From: a virus
IMG/VR virus record: IMGVR_UViG_3300014711_000007
Coordinates: 1 to 24,895 of that record
DNA: 24,895 bases
Direction: 5' to 3' (one strand)
In this document: positions 12,658-19,196 of the stretch, piece by piece
Layout of the letters: each line of letters starts with the position of its first letter
How positions within the stretch are numbered: the first letter of the stretch is position 1
Notes under the pieces: generated by a model
What the model saw: the letters and a program-made list of their open reading frames with translations, nothing else
Told to the model about the DNA's origin: nothing
Database searches by the model: none
Program-made: the position numbers and the translations under genes

Positions 12658-13372
12658 GTGTAGGTCTCGCTCAGGGTGTCCAGGGCTTGCGCTTCCAGGG
12701 CGCGGATGTCGTCAAATCGGTCTTGCCAGTCTTGGCCGGTGAGGCCTTGGCGGTCCATCAGGGTGAACAGGGGGCCGTAGTCCAGGCCGATGCGGCGGCC
12801 GTCCATGCCGGCCGTGCGCCACTGGCTGGACACGGCGCAAAACAGGGCCCAGGCGGGCCAGTTTTCGGGCCACAGTTCGACCGGGTCGCTGGCGTAGTCC
12901 TCGGGCTCAAAGCCCGCTGCACGGGCCTCGGCCGCAGAGGGCAGCTGCTCAAATGCGGCCGCTGCCGCCGCCTTCAGTTTCCCAAGCGGCCGGTGGTGAG
13001 CGCGGTGTAGTAATCGCCCACCAGGGCCGCGATGGCCTGGGGCAATTCGTCGTGCAGCTGCATGATGTTGTCTACCGTCAGCTCTTCGTCCAGGCCCCAG
13101 CTGTCGAGCATGTCGAGCACGTCTTCGGCGTTTTTGCGGCTGGCCTTTGCAAACAGCGCGGCCAGGCTGCGCTTGCCGTCCTCGCTGGTGGCTGATTCAG
13201 CGGCGATGGCTTGGTCGGTGCTGGCGGTGATGCGGTCCCAGAACTCTGCAAATTCGCTGCGCGTGCGGTATTTGTAGCTGACGGGGATCAGGCCTTCGCT
13301 GCCGTCCAGCATGGGGACTTTGACGCTGTGGGCGAAGGCTTTGGGGCGGTTGCCCAGCTTGATTTTGCTCAT
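12654..13372 (-). CDS. GT tail assembly chaperone fusion made by -1 frameshift (DUF1799-like extension), 239 aa
   Basis: The first 132 residues are the G-like protein. At GGGAAAC (12983-12977) ribosomes slipping back one base would bypass the TGA at 12976-12974 and continue through CTG AAG GCG for 107 codons to the TGA at 12656-12654. The extension reads LKAAAAAAFEQLPSAAEARA, then GFEPEDYASDPVELW, PENWPAWALFCAVSSQW and GRRIGLDYGPLFTLMD, which matches the DUF1799 pattern of T-like extensions. The T part has no start codon near its beginning, but its coding sense is clear and its stop overlaps the tape measure start. The layout (slippery site, lengths, position before the tape measure) mirrors lambda G/GT, whose site is GGGAAAG. 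The fusion would bind the tape measure and recruit tail tube subunits. Confidence 0.9.
12974..13372 (-). CDS. Tail assembly chaperone, G-like, 132 aa
   Basis: This is the main, non-shifted product, starting MSKIKLGNRPKAFAHSVKVP and ending ALTTGRLGN. Features are an N-terminal beta part (residues 1-35), an aromatic helix (YRTRSEFAEFWDRITA) and an acidic helical C-terminus (ASRKNAEDVLDMLDSWGLDE, then TVDNIMQLHDELPQ). This fits tail assembly chaperones lying between the tail tube and the tape measure. The ATG at 13372 has GGAAA upstream; the frame extends further to 13504, but those 44 residues are low-complexity translation of the untranslated leader. Gene order tube - G - GT - tape measure is preserved from lambda-like tails. 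It is not a virion component in the known systems. Confidence 0.9.
   Translation of the reverse strand: MSKIKLGNRPKAFAHSVKVPMLDGSEGLIPVSYKYRTRSEFAEFWDRITASTDQAIAAESATSEDGKRSLAALFAKASRKNAEDVLDMLDSWGLDEELTVDNIMQLHDELPQAIAALVGDYYTALTTGRLGN
12977..12983 (-). promoter_or_regulatory. -1 ribosomal frameshift slippery heptamer GGGAAAC
   Basis: On the - strand G-GGA-AAC sits in the correct phase (zero-frame codons GGA AAC, then TGA), so both tRNAs can re-pair on GGG AAA. The stop immediately after the site is a common stimulating arrangement. Downstream, GGCAGC and GCTGCC segments could form a stem starting about 14 bases after the heptamer, but that structure is only a by-eye proposal. Confidence 0.85.
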
Positions 13373-13533
13373 GATTTTTTTCCAGTGTTTGCGGGGGTGG
13401 TGGGGTAGTGGGTGTGAAACAAGCCCGTGCCCTGCCCGGCCGCTCCCCCGCAACAAGGAAGCGAACCGGGCTGGGTCGGTGCTCGGTGATGGCCGCCAGA
13501 TCAAGCGATCAGGCGGTCAGTGGTTGACAGGCA

Positions 13534-14181
13534 TCAAGACGCGTAGCGCACCACGCGGCCACGTCCAAAAAAGTTGACCTTGTTGGACATGACGGCACCG
13601 CTGGCCATGGATGGGTTTTCGTTCATGGCCACGGTGCACGACAGCAAGACCACCGCACCGCTGGGCGCCACCATGCGCAGGGCGCTGATGGCGTTGCTGT
13701 CGGTCAGGCCTTTGAGCGCGTTGTAAGACGCGCTGCCCACCAGGTCGGCATCCAGATCGATGCTGTAGCTGGTGGCGCTGAAGCCGGCAAACACGGTTTG
13801 CTCGTCGCCGGTCTCGACGTAGGTGTAGGTCGCTCGCTTGGCATCGCCACCGCTGCTGCTGAGCACCAGCTGCTGAGACAGTTGCACCCAGGTCATGACT
13901 TTGCGCAGGCTTCCAGTGCCCAGGCCGGTGGGGAATTGGGCGGTGTTGGTGGTGTCGCAGCCTTCGAGGGTGATGGCCGTGGCGGTGGCTGTTTTGACCC
14001 GGAAGACGCGGCCGCTGATCTTGGACCAGGTGCTGGTGACCTCGACAAAGTCGCCCGCGACCAGGGTGGCGCCGGTGACGGTCAAGATCGTTTCGGCGGC
14101 GTTGCTGGCCGTGCTGAATGCCAGCGGGGCGGCAAAGGTGGTGGCAATCGACGAGGTCGTGCCATTAGGGGTGCGTGCCAT
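13534..14181 (-). CDS. Tail tube (major tail) protein, 215 aa
   Basis: The protein starts MARTPNGTTSSIATTFAAPL with AAGGAG nine bases upstream of the ATG at 14181. It is rich in Thr, Ser, Ala and Val and mainly beta. A TVTGATLVAGDFVEVTSTWS segment (about 33-52) is followed by VFRVKTATATAITLEGCDTT, and the C-terminal half includes EQTVFAGFSATSYSIDLDAD and ends GRGRVVRYAS. Position between the DUF3168 tail terminator and the G/GT chaperones identifies it as the tube subunit, which would stack as hexamer rings around the tape measure. An upstream extension to 14247 runs through the terminator hairpin and is rejected. A 160-base leader with no gene separates it from the chaperone. Confidence 0.8.
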   Translation of the reverse strand: MARTPNGTTSSIATTFAAPLAFSTASNAAETILTVTGATLVAGDFVEVTSTWSKISGRVFRVKTATATAITLEGCDTTNTAQFPTGLGTGSLRKVMTWVQLSQQLVLSSSGGDAKRATYTYVETGDEQTVFAGFSATSYSIDLDADLVGSASYNALKGLTDSNAISALRMVAPSGAVVLLSCTVAMNENPSMASGAVMSNKVNFFGRGRVVRYAS

Positions 14182-14222
14182 GTGATGGCTCCTTTCAATG
14201 AAAAAAACCGGCATGGCCGGCG

Positions 14223-14253
14223 AAAAAAAAGCCCCGGGCGACTGCACGGGGCT
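14223..14253 (-). terminator. Intrinsic terminator just upstream of the tail tube gene
   Basis: On the - strand AGCCCCG (14253-14247) pairs with CGGGGCT (14236-14230), a 7-bp stem followed by eight T residues (14230-14223, the first in the stem). It stands between the DUF3168 gene and the tail tube start 42 bases later, inside the late operon. No promoter fits between it and the tail tube gene. Confidence 0.75.
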
Positions 14254-14297
14254 TTACGGGGTGGCCTTGCGGCCAAAGGGGTGGTGATGCGGGTCTG

Positions 14298-14660
14298 CTA
14301 TCGGTCAGCCCACACGCTGAAGTCCTGCATGGAGCCGCGCAGGGCCGCGTCTTCGTCATACGCGGCGCTCAGGGCGCTTTGCGCTTGGGCTTGCAGCGTG
14401 GGGTGGGTGGTCAATGCGGCTTCGATGTCGAGGCTGAGCTGGTTGGCCACCAGGCGCGATGCGTGCCACACGTTGATTTGCACCAGGCAGTTGCGGCGGC
14501 CGGCCATGGGGCCTTCGACGTATTGCGCAGCCATGCCGCCCAGCTGGTGCCACACCACATAAGGCGTGTCGGTGCCTTCGGGGGCCACGTCTGGGAAAAC
14601 GCGGGGGCACAGGGCCTGCAGGGCTTGGTGCAGGGTGGCTTCGAGGGTGGTGGTGGTCAT
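14298..14660 (-). CDS. Tail terminator/completion protein, DUF3168-like, 120 aa
   Basis: The protein begins MTTTTLEATLHQALQALCPR and contains the family-type PYVVWHQLGG stretch, followed by the CLVQINVWHASRLVANQLSL segment in which a beta strand leads into a long helix. That alpha/beta plan is the one used by DUF3168 and gpU-like tail terminators, which cap the tail tube and join it to the head. The start overlaps the stop of the gp10-like gene (ATGA-type, 14657-14660). It lies last in the head-tail joining block, just before the terminator and tail tube gene. Length is normal for the family. Confidence 0.85.
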   Translation of the reverse strand: MTTTTLEATLHQALQALCPRVFPDVAPEGTDTPYVVWHQLGGMAAQYVEGPMAGRRNCLVQINVWHASRLVANQLSLDIEAALTTHPTLQAQAQSALSAAYDEDAALRGSMQDFSVWADR

Positions 14661-15103
14661 TTGAATTCTTTGAGGCGCTTGAACAACTCGGTGCGGGTGG
14701 CTTCGATGGCGCGGGGCATGGCGCTTTCGGCGCGGCGCACAAAGCCCACGGGGCGGGTGCGCACGGTGCCGTACTCGACCATGAATCCATAGGGCGCTTT
14801 GCGGTGGTTCCAGCTGATCTGGTAGGTGGCCAGCTGGGGGCCGCTGCTGTCTTGGCTGTACACCTGGTAGATGGACTTGCTGAGCGTGCCTGCGTCAAAC
14901 CAGTATTTCTGGCCGTTTTTTTTGAACGATGTGCCATGGAACCAGTGGCCTTGCGTGCCGCGCGGCACGTTGCGCTGCACTTGCTCATAAAGCAGTTGCG
15001 ACCCGGCTTGCGCGGCGGGGCGTATGGCTTGCTGAACATCGTCACGCAGTGCGCCTACAAAGTCTTGCACGGCGGCCACGTCAAAGCGCATGCTCAGGCT
15101 CAT
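14657..15103 (-). CDS. HK97 gp10-like head-tail joining protein, 148 aa
   Basis: The start region MSLSMRFDVAAVQDFVGALR is followed by a helix and the typical VQRNVPRGTQGHW segment in which a newly folded subunit is expected to place a loop. Then come GTLSKSIYQVYSQDSS and the family-type YGFMVEYGTVRTRPVGFV stretch with the E-Y-G-T and R-P residues. A C-terminal helix (AIEATRTELFKRLKEF) closes it. HK97 gp10-like proteins take part in head-tail connection or tail completion. The gene overlaps both neighbours by four bases, as the head-closure gene upstream and the DUF3168 gene downstream. Confidence 0.9.
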   Translation of the reverse strand: MSLSMRFDVAAVQDFVGALRDDVQQAIRPAAQAGSQLLYEQVQRNVPRGTQGHWFHGTSFKKNGQKYWFDAGTLSKSIYQVYSQDSSGPQLATYQISWNHRKAPYGFMVEYGTVRTRPVGFVRRAESAMPRAIEATRTELFKRLKEFK

Positions 15104-15447
15104 ACCGCCTCACACACCAGATCCACCGCCTCACGCCCTTGCGGCTGGGCGGCGGTGATGCGGTACACGGTGCCGCCGGTGACGGTGTTGCCCGTCAGCG
15201 TGCCGCCAATCACGGCGCGCATGCCGGAGGTGATGCCTTTGCTGCAGGGGGTTTGACGAATGCGCACCGAGGCGCGGTGGTCGCTGCCCAGGCGGTCGGC
15301 GTCCAGGCTTTGCAGGCCGGTTTTGTAGCGCACATCGGCCCACACGCTTTGCGCCAAAGTCCACACCTCGGTGGGCTGGCCCAGGGCGTCAGGCGCGCCG
15401 GTGTTGGCGATGATGTGCACGCGGGTGGTGAGCAGTCCGGCTCGCAT
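15100..15447 (-). CDS. Phage head closure (head-tail adaptor) protein, 115 aa
   Basis: The protein begins MRAGLLTTRVHIIANTGAPD, followed by QPTEVWTLAQSVWADVRYKT. This is the usual opening of SPP1 gp16-like head closure proteins, in which W-x-x-x-x-x-x-W-A-x-V defines the first sheet of a small beta barrel. The C-terminal half (GGTLTGNTVTGGTVYRITAA) completes the barrel. It would bind the connector after packaging and keep DNA in the head until ejection. The ATG at 15447 lies three bases after the stop of the connector gene, and its stop overlaps the gp10-like start. Confidence 0.9.
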   Translation of the reverse strand: MRAGLLTTRVHIIANTGAPDALGQPTEVWTLAQSVWADVRYKTGLQSLDADRLGSDHRASVRIRQTPCSKGITSGMRAVIGGTLTGNTVTGGTVYRITAAQPQGREAVDLVCEAV

Positions 15448-15450
15448 GGG

Positions 15451-16017
15451 TCAGAGGCTCCAAATCTTGTAGGTGTCGAGCAGCGTGTCAGCAAAGTGCT
15501 GGGGCACGGCCGGTTTGTCTGCGCTGCGCTCGCGGTTGGCGTACATGTCTCCAATGGCCAGCAGGATCCATTGGCGAATGGGTGTGGGGATGGCGCTGTC
15601 CGGGTAGCCTGCGGTGTATTCCACCTCGACGGCGTTCACCCGGTCTTGCGTGGCGGGCCAGGCGCGGCCCACGGCGGGCACCAGGTAGCCGGGCTCGCTC
15701 ACGCGGTCCACGATGTAGTCTTGCGGGTCCAGCGTTTGTTGCAGGCCTGCGGGGTCGGTGTATTTGACCGATTCGACACTCAGCACGGGCGGCATGAGCA
15801 GCTCCAAAGCAGCCGGGAAGCTGTCCACCGTGAGGCGGTAGCGCGTGGGCACCAGGGCGCGCTGCAGGCGATCGGCAGCGGCGTCGGTGGCCACGTCGAT
15901 CAGGGCTTGCAGCAGGGCATCTTCGTCAGCACAGTCAGAGCGCACTTGTGCGCGGGCTTGTGCCAGCGTGACGGCCGGTGCGGCCCCGGGGACTGGGGAG
16001 ATTTTGCGGACGGGCAT
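15451..16017 (-). CDS. Head-tail connector protein, HK97 gp6-like, 188 aa
   Basis: An N-terminal helical part (VTLAQARAQVRSDCADEDAL, then LLQALIDVATDAAADRLQRA) has the pattern of gp6-like connectors, in which helices pack below the portal ring. The centre (LLMPPVLSVESVKYTDPAGL and DYIVDRVSEPGYLVPA) is a beta insertion, and the C-terminal helix is IPTPIRQWILLAIGDMYANR. Length (188) is that of the long subgroup containing an extra beta domain. Next comes the head closure gene, so order connector - closure - gp10 - DUF3168 is standard. The start at 16017 follows a 32-base gap after the 133-residue gene. Confidence 0.9.
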   Translation of the reverse strand: MPVRKISPVPGAAPAVTLAQARAQVRSDCADEDALLQALIDVATDAAADRLQRALVPTRYRLTVDSFPAALELLMPPVLSVESVKYTDPAGLQQTLDPQDYIVDRVSEPGYLVPAVGRAWPATQDRVNAVEVEYTAGYPDSAIPTPIRQWILLAIGDMYANRERSADKPAVPQHFADTLLDTYKIWSL

Positions 16018-16049
16018 GGGGGTGGGGTCTCAGGGTCAAATAGGGGCCG

Positions 16050-16451
16050 TCAAACGGGGTCTGCGGTATGGGTTTGCACCATGACCAGGCCCAGCCGGGC
16101 CATGTCTCCAAAGGGATCGCCTGAATCCGTCACATGCACCGCCGATAGCATGGCGCTCAGGGCCTGTGCAGGTGGTGGCGTAATGCCCAAGTGCTGGCAC
16201 AGCCCAGCCAATGCTTCGGGTGGTGGTGTTTCGGTCACGGCCTCTTCGCCTTCGTAGCGGGTCAAGGGCAGGACGGATGCAAACATCTCGTCAATCATCC
16301 CCGCGCTGATCCAGTGCGTGGCAGGCATGGAGCCAGTCGGAGACAGGGGCACCCGGAACATGCCAGCAGCCGCTGGCCCCATAGAGTCGGTCAAAGCTCG
16401 GGCCAGATTGACCCAAGCATCAGGCACGATCATGCAGCGTTGTGTGCTCAT
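16050..16451 (-). CDS. Unknown small protein after the LamG gene, 133 aa
   Basis: The protein begins MSTQRCMIVPDAWVNLARAL and contains GPAAAGMFRVPLSPTGSMPA, an acidic middle (YEGEEAVTETPPPEALAGLC) and the C-terminal FGDMARLGLVMVQTHTADPV. I do not recognise the family. Spacing is tight: its ATG begins two bases after the TGA of the LamG-domain gene, and that coupling suggests a linked role such as chaperone or partner. No signal peptide or transmembrane segment is seen. A frame extending upstream to 16526 overlaps the LamG gene and was rejected. Confidence 0.65.
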   Translation of the reverse strand: MSTQRCMIVPDAWVNLARALTDSMGPAAAGMFRVPLSPTGSMPATHWISAGMIDEMFASVLPLTRYEGEEAVTETPPPEALAGLCQHLGITPPPAQALSAMLSAVHVTDSGDPFGDMARLGLVMVQTHTADPV

Positions 16452-16452
16452 A

Positions 16453-17808
16453 TCAATACGCCCCCGTCTTGCTGTTGACCCAAGCCTCAGCCCCACGGAT
16501 CTGAGCGTCAGAGGACTGAGCGCCACGGACGATCAAAGAGTAGAGGTGGCCGTTGAAGGGCAGTGATGTGCCGCCACGGCGACCGATGTAGAGGGGGTAG
16601 TTGCCGTAGGTGCCGGTTCCTTGGTCTGCGGTGCCGGATGCGGCTTGTGTGCCGTTGATGCGTAAAGACACGCGATGGGCAGCAATGTCAGCCAATCCGG
16701 TCATAACAGCAGTAATTGGAGCAGCCACCCCGCTACTAACCGTCGCGCTGTTGGTTGTTGTTCCGCGAGATGCAAACTGCAAATTGGCTGCTGCACTTGC
16801 TGGCGCATACATTCCAAAAGCGCCGTTGTTTGAACCGATGGTCGCGCTAAGTTCAACCACCGGAGCCGAGGCCGCATCACTCAGCTTTCTCACCCCCGCA
16901 AAAACCGTAATCTTGTCCGTTGACGTGAAGTTGATGCTCGGAGTGACAAGGAAGTCATCAACACCGTCAAAGCGCAAATAGGGCTTGAAGCCTACGGTGT
17001 CATAGTCGGTTGCCGTGTTGACGCGCTGGTAACGGTTGTCGGGCAGACTGTTGGTGACAATCATCTGCGCTTGACCGCAAATGATGCTGCTTACGCCGTC
17101 GCCTTGATGTACAGTGTTTGCTTGGCCTGCACTGTTAGTCAGCATCAGACGGACATTGCTTCCTGTGAACGCCATTTGGTGCGTGAAGGAAAGACTGCAT
17201 CTGTACACGCCTTCCCCAAGCGAAGTAATGGTTGCAACTACGTTGCCCTGAGACGAAACCGCCGTAGTCTCAAGTGTTCCGGTCATCAGGTTGAACACGG
17301 CACCCGGAGCGCCGCCAGCGACGTTTACCGCAAAGAATCGGTTTCCGACGCCTTGCTTCGCTGTAACTGAAATGGTGTACCTTGTGCCGCTTACAAAAGT
17401 AAAACTCTGCGATACACCAAAACCAGTCCCAGATAGTGTGCTTTCAACAACCTCATCGAGCGTACCAAGCACGTTCGGATTTACAACAACGGAGCCGTAT
17501 TTGCTCCACACCGCATCATCAAACTGCTCAGTCTTCGTCAGCAGGTTGTACCGCGCACTAAGCACTGGCCTGCTTGCTGCCGTGGTCTGGGTGGCGTGGT
17601 TGCCCCGGCCTGACTTGTCCAAGATGCGGCCAACAGGCTGCTCCACTGCAGTGACAGGCGTAGTGCCTGCGGCGTCCTGAAACAGCGTGGTAATGTCGCT
17701 CGGGTCGTACCAGACGCCCTGCTCGCCAGCGGAAAACAGGCGGGCCGGGTTGAACAGCGCAGCCACACCAGAGGCGATGGCCGTCATGCGTGTAGATCGC
17801 AGCCGCAT
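16453..17808 (-). CDS. LamG / concanavalin A-like domain virion protein, 451 aa
   Basis: The N-terminal part (residues about 20-90) has the phage-type opening GVWYDPSDITTLFQDAAGTT followed by VGRILDKSGRGNHATQTTAA. The middle (about 95-260) resembles a carbohydrate-binding jelly roll (SFTFVSGTRYTISVTAKQGV, GVYRCSLSFTHQMAFTGSNV). The C-terminal LamG-like jelly roll (about 290-451) includes FAGVRKLSDAASAPVVELSA and FNGHLYSLIVRGAQSSDAQI. Such domains bind sugars and occur on capsid decorations and fibres. The location is unusual for a fibre, inside the head module. DNA from about 16700 to 17500 is more A+T rich than neighbours, consistent with acquisition. It starts two bases after the stop of the preceding gene (17811). 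Confidence 0.8.
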   Translation of the reverse strand: MRLRSTRMTAIASGVAALFNPARLFSAGEQGVWYDPSDITTLFQDAAGTTPVTAVEQPVGRILDKSGRGNHATQTTAASRPVLSARYNLLTKTEQFDDAVWSKYGSVVVNPNVLGTLDEVVESTLSGTGFGVSQSFTFVSGTRYTISVTAKQGVGNRFFAVNVAGGAPGAVFNLMTGTLETTAVSSQGNVVATITSLGEGVYRCSLSFTHQMAFTGSNVRLMLTNSAGQANTVHQGDGVSSIICGQAQMIVTNSLPDNRYQRVNTATDYDTVGFKPYLRFDGVDDFLVTPSINFTSTDKITVFAGVRKLSDAASAPVVELSATIGSNNGAFGMYAPASAAANLQFASRGTTTNSATVSSGVAAPITAVMTGLADIAAHRVSLRINGTQAASGTADQGTGTYGNYPLYIGRRGGTSLPFNGHLYSLIVRGAQSSDAQIRGAEAWVNSKTGAY

Positions 17809-17810
17809 GA

Positions 17811-18233
17811 TCAGCCCAGCTCAGTGATGGCCAGAGAGCCGTTGACGGTAGCTGCGCTTTCGCGGATCGCGGCAATCGTCGCGCTGGCCGGCACAGCAAT
17901 GTCGAGGCGTTCGTCTTGGCCGATGAAGTGACTGGTCGATGCGTCAGCAGTCTGCGCACCAGTGCCCACCACGTAGCGCATGTCGCACCCTCTGGCCCGG
18001 ATGCTCACGCGGCGGCAGGCTGCCGTCAGGGCCACACTGTTGCTGGTGGTGCTGACGGGCAGCTGGCAGGCCACGGTGGGGATGCCCAGCGGCTCGGTGC
18101 TCAGGCGCTGGCTTGCGGCATCACCTGCAGCCGGGTCGCCAACCGACAGTTTTACCACCGGGTAGTGGCCCTTGCCGTCCAACGACTCTTGCACCATGGG
18201 CAGGGTCTGGCCCTGGAATACTTTGTCTGGCAT
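17811..18233 (-). CDS. Unknown beta-rich head-module protein, candidate decoration/anchor, 140 aa
   Basis: The start MPDKVFQGQTLPMVQESLDG has AAGGAA upstream. The sequence is rich in Thr, Ser, Ala and Val: VVKLSVGDPAAGDAASQRLS, then PVSTTSNSVALTAACRRVSI, RARGCDMRYVVGTGAQTADA and finally ERLDIAVPASATIAAIRESA. The VxLTAACRRVSIRA...YVVGTGAQTA...H/FIGQDERLDIAVP stretch resembles small cupin-like or jelly-roll virion proteins. I do not recognise a named family. It lies just upstream of the LamG-domain protein and could anchor it on the capsid; that link is inference. Frames extending upstream to 18461 overlap the papain-like gene and were rejected. Confidence 0.65.
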   Translation of the reverse strand: MPDKVFQGQTLPMVQESLDGKGHYPVVKLSVGDPAAGDAASQRLSTEPLGIPTVACQLPVSTTSNSVALTAACRRVSIRARGCDMRYVVGTGAQTADASTSHFIGQDERLDIAVPASATIAAIRESAATVNGSLAITELG

Positions 18234-18262
18234 AGAGGGTTCCTTTTTAAAAATTGGCGGGG

Positions 18263-18712
18263 TCAGGCGCGGCGAGAAATTTGCACCGCGTGCAAAACGC
18301 CGGGGTGCATGCGCCATGGATCTTTGATGCCGATGACTTGGGCTGCGACTTCGCTGCAAAACCATTTGGTCGGGTGTTCGCGCCCGACAAAGGGCAGCAC
18401 GGTGCGCACGGTGCCGATCAGGTCGTAACCGCTGCCCGCGTGCGCCGACAAAAAGTGCCACACGGCCCCGTCATCGATGCCGTGCACGGGCACCACGTCC
18501 CATTTGTCGGGGTTCAGGCGCATGCGCTTGAGGCGCACACCGCCTTCGGTTTTGACGCTGCTCAGGCAGCCCACCTCGCTCTCAAAAGGGTGGCCCATGC
18601 AGATTTCGGTGTGGCTGTACGCGCTTTTGGTGGCCCAGCGGATCAGCCGATTCATCACGCCGTTCAAGCCGGTGCGCGTGCCTTTGTAGCTGGCCAGGTA
18701 GAGGGTGGGCAT
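18263..18712 (-). CDS. Permuted papain-like (YiiX/NlpC-P60 superfamily) hydrolase, 149 aa
   Basis: The protein begins MPTLYLASYKGTRTGLNGVM. A histidine in the motif AYSHTEICM (H34) comes before the cysteine in KWFCSEVAA (C119), the permuted order (His first, Cys late) of YiiX-type papain-like peptidases. The E36 next to H34 and the intervening GYDLIGTVRTVLPF helix also fit. Members hydrolyse amides or esters, sometimes in peptidoglycan or lipids. Placed between capsid and connector genes, it could be a virion-associated cell-wall hydrolase or a processing enzyme. The ATG at 18712 is chosen because a 21-residue upstream extension has no ribosome-binding site. There is no signal peptide. Confidence 0.75.
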   Translation of the reverse strand: MPTLYLASYKGTRTGLNGVMNRLIRWATKSAYSHTEICMGHPFESEVGCLSSVKTEGGVRLKRMRLNPDKWDVVPVHGIDDGAVWHFLSAHAGSGYDLIGTVRTVLPFVGREHPTKWFCSEVAAQVIGIKDPWRMHPGVLHAVQISRRA

Positions 18713-18791
18713 GGTGGTCTTTCTGGTGGGGCCGGTCAACCGGGTCAGCGAATGGCGCTGCAGGGGCAGTGCCATTGACGGGCCGGGCTGG

Positions 18792-19094
18792 TCAGCGCTG
18801 GTTTTGTTCCAGGCTGGCGGCGTAGGCCACCGCGGTTTTGTGGGTGTCGAGCACGCCAGCGGCTTCCAGGGCTTTGGCTTCGCCTTCAGGCAGGGTCACC
18901 AGGTCGTTGGCTCTGCCGAGATCGCAGTCTTGCAACAGGCGGGCTTTGGTGGGGCGGCCTTTTTTGGCTTCTGCGGTCGCTTGTGCGGCAGCGGCGTCAG
19001 CTTCGGCTTGGGCTCGGGCTGCTGCTTCGGCTGCTGCGGCTTGTGCGGCTGCAATTTCTTCGGCGGTTTGGGGGTTTGTCGTGTCTTCGCTCAC
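18792..19094 (-). CDS. Small Ala/Glu-rich coiled-coil protein after the capsid gene, 100 aa
   Basis: The gene starts with GTG at 19094 behind a strong AGGAG site. Residues 10-46 are almost pure Ala/Glu/Gln helix (EEIAAAQAAAAEAAARAQAE...). The C-terminal half (RPTKARLLQDCDLGRANDLV, then TLPEGEAKALEAAGVLDTHK) looks like a small globular domain, of the type seen in short proteins encoded after phage capsid genes. I do not recognise its exact function; scaffold-like, decoration or head-stabilising roles are options. A terminator and a dyad lie between it and the capsid gene. Confidence 0.7.
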   Translation of the reverse strand: MSEDTTNPQTAEEIAAAQAAAAEAAARAQAEADAAAAQATAEAKKGRPTKARLLQDCDLGRANDLVTLPEGEAKALEAAGVLDTHKTAVAYAASLEQNQR

Positions 19095-19118
19095 GGCGGT
19101 CTCCTGAATGGGGTGAAT

Positions 19119-19153
19119 AAAAAGACCCGCAGGCTTTGCGGGCTGCGGGTCTT
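19119..19153 (-). terminator. Intrinsic terminator just downstream of the capsid gene
   Basis: On the - strand AAGACCCGCAG (19153-19143) pairs perfectly with CTGCGGGTCTT (19132-19122) across a 10-base loop and is followed by T residues (19123-19119). The 11-bp G/C-rich stem is strong. It would end transcripts right after the capsid gene, leaving the downstream late genes dependent on read-through. Confidence 0.8.
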
Positions 19154-19157
19154 AGGC

Positions 19158-19184
19158 TTGTTATCCGGGCAGACCGGATAACAA
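19158..19184. repeat. 11-bp perfect inverted repeat between capsid stop and terminator
   Basis: TTGTTATCCGG (19158-19168) and CCGGATAACAA (19174-19184) form a perfect 11-bp stem with a 5-base loop. It lacks a T-run, so it is not itself a terminator. It begins 13 bases after the capsid stop and may be an RNA-stabilising hairpin or a protein-binding dyad. Confidence 0.75.
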
Positions 19185-19196
19185 TCAGGCCAGTGA

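Noticed and set aside
8236-12663. Long open frames on the + strand opposite the tape measure (up to 744 codons)
   Set aside because: These are antisense shadows caused by high G+C and codon bias of the tape measure gene. They lack ribosome-binding sites and their Cys/Gly/His-rich products look like no known protein.
12758-12952. 64-codon - strand frame in the T region
   Set aside because: It is a different frame from the DUF1799-like one, with Pro/Arg/Ser-rich shadow sequence.
13373-13533. N-terminal extension of the G-like chaperone to 13504, or a small gene in this leader
   Set aside because: The translated leader is low complexity and lacks an RBS-linked start. No terminator with T-run or promoter was clear in this 161-base stretch.
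19158-19184. Resemblance of GGATAACAA to a lac operator half-site
   Set aside because: The centre and spacing of the dyad differ from lac operators and no LacI-type gene is in the window, so the likeness is probably chance.
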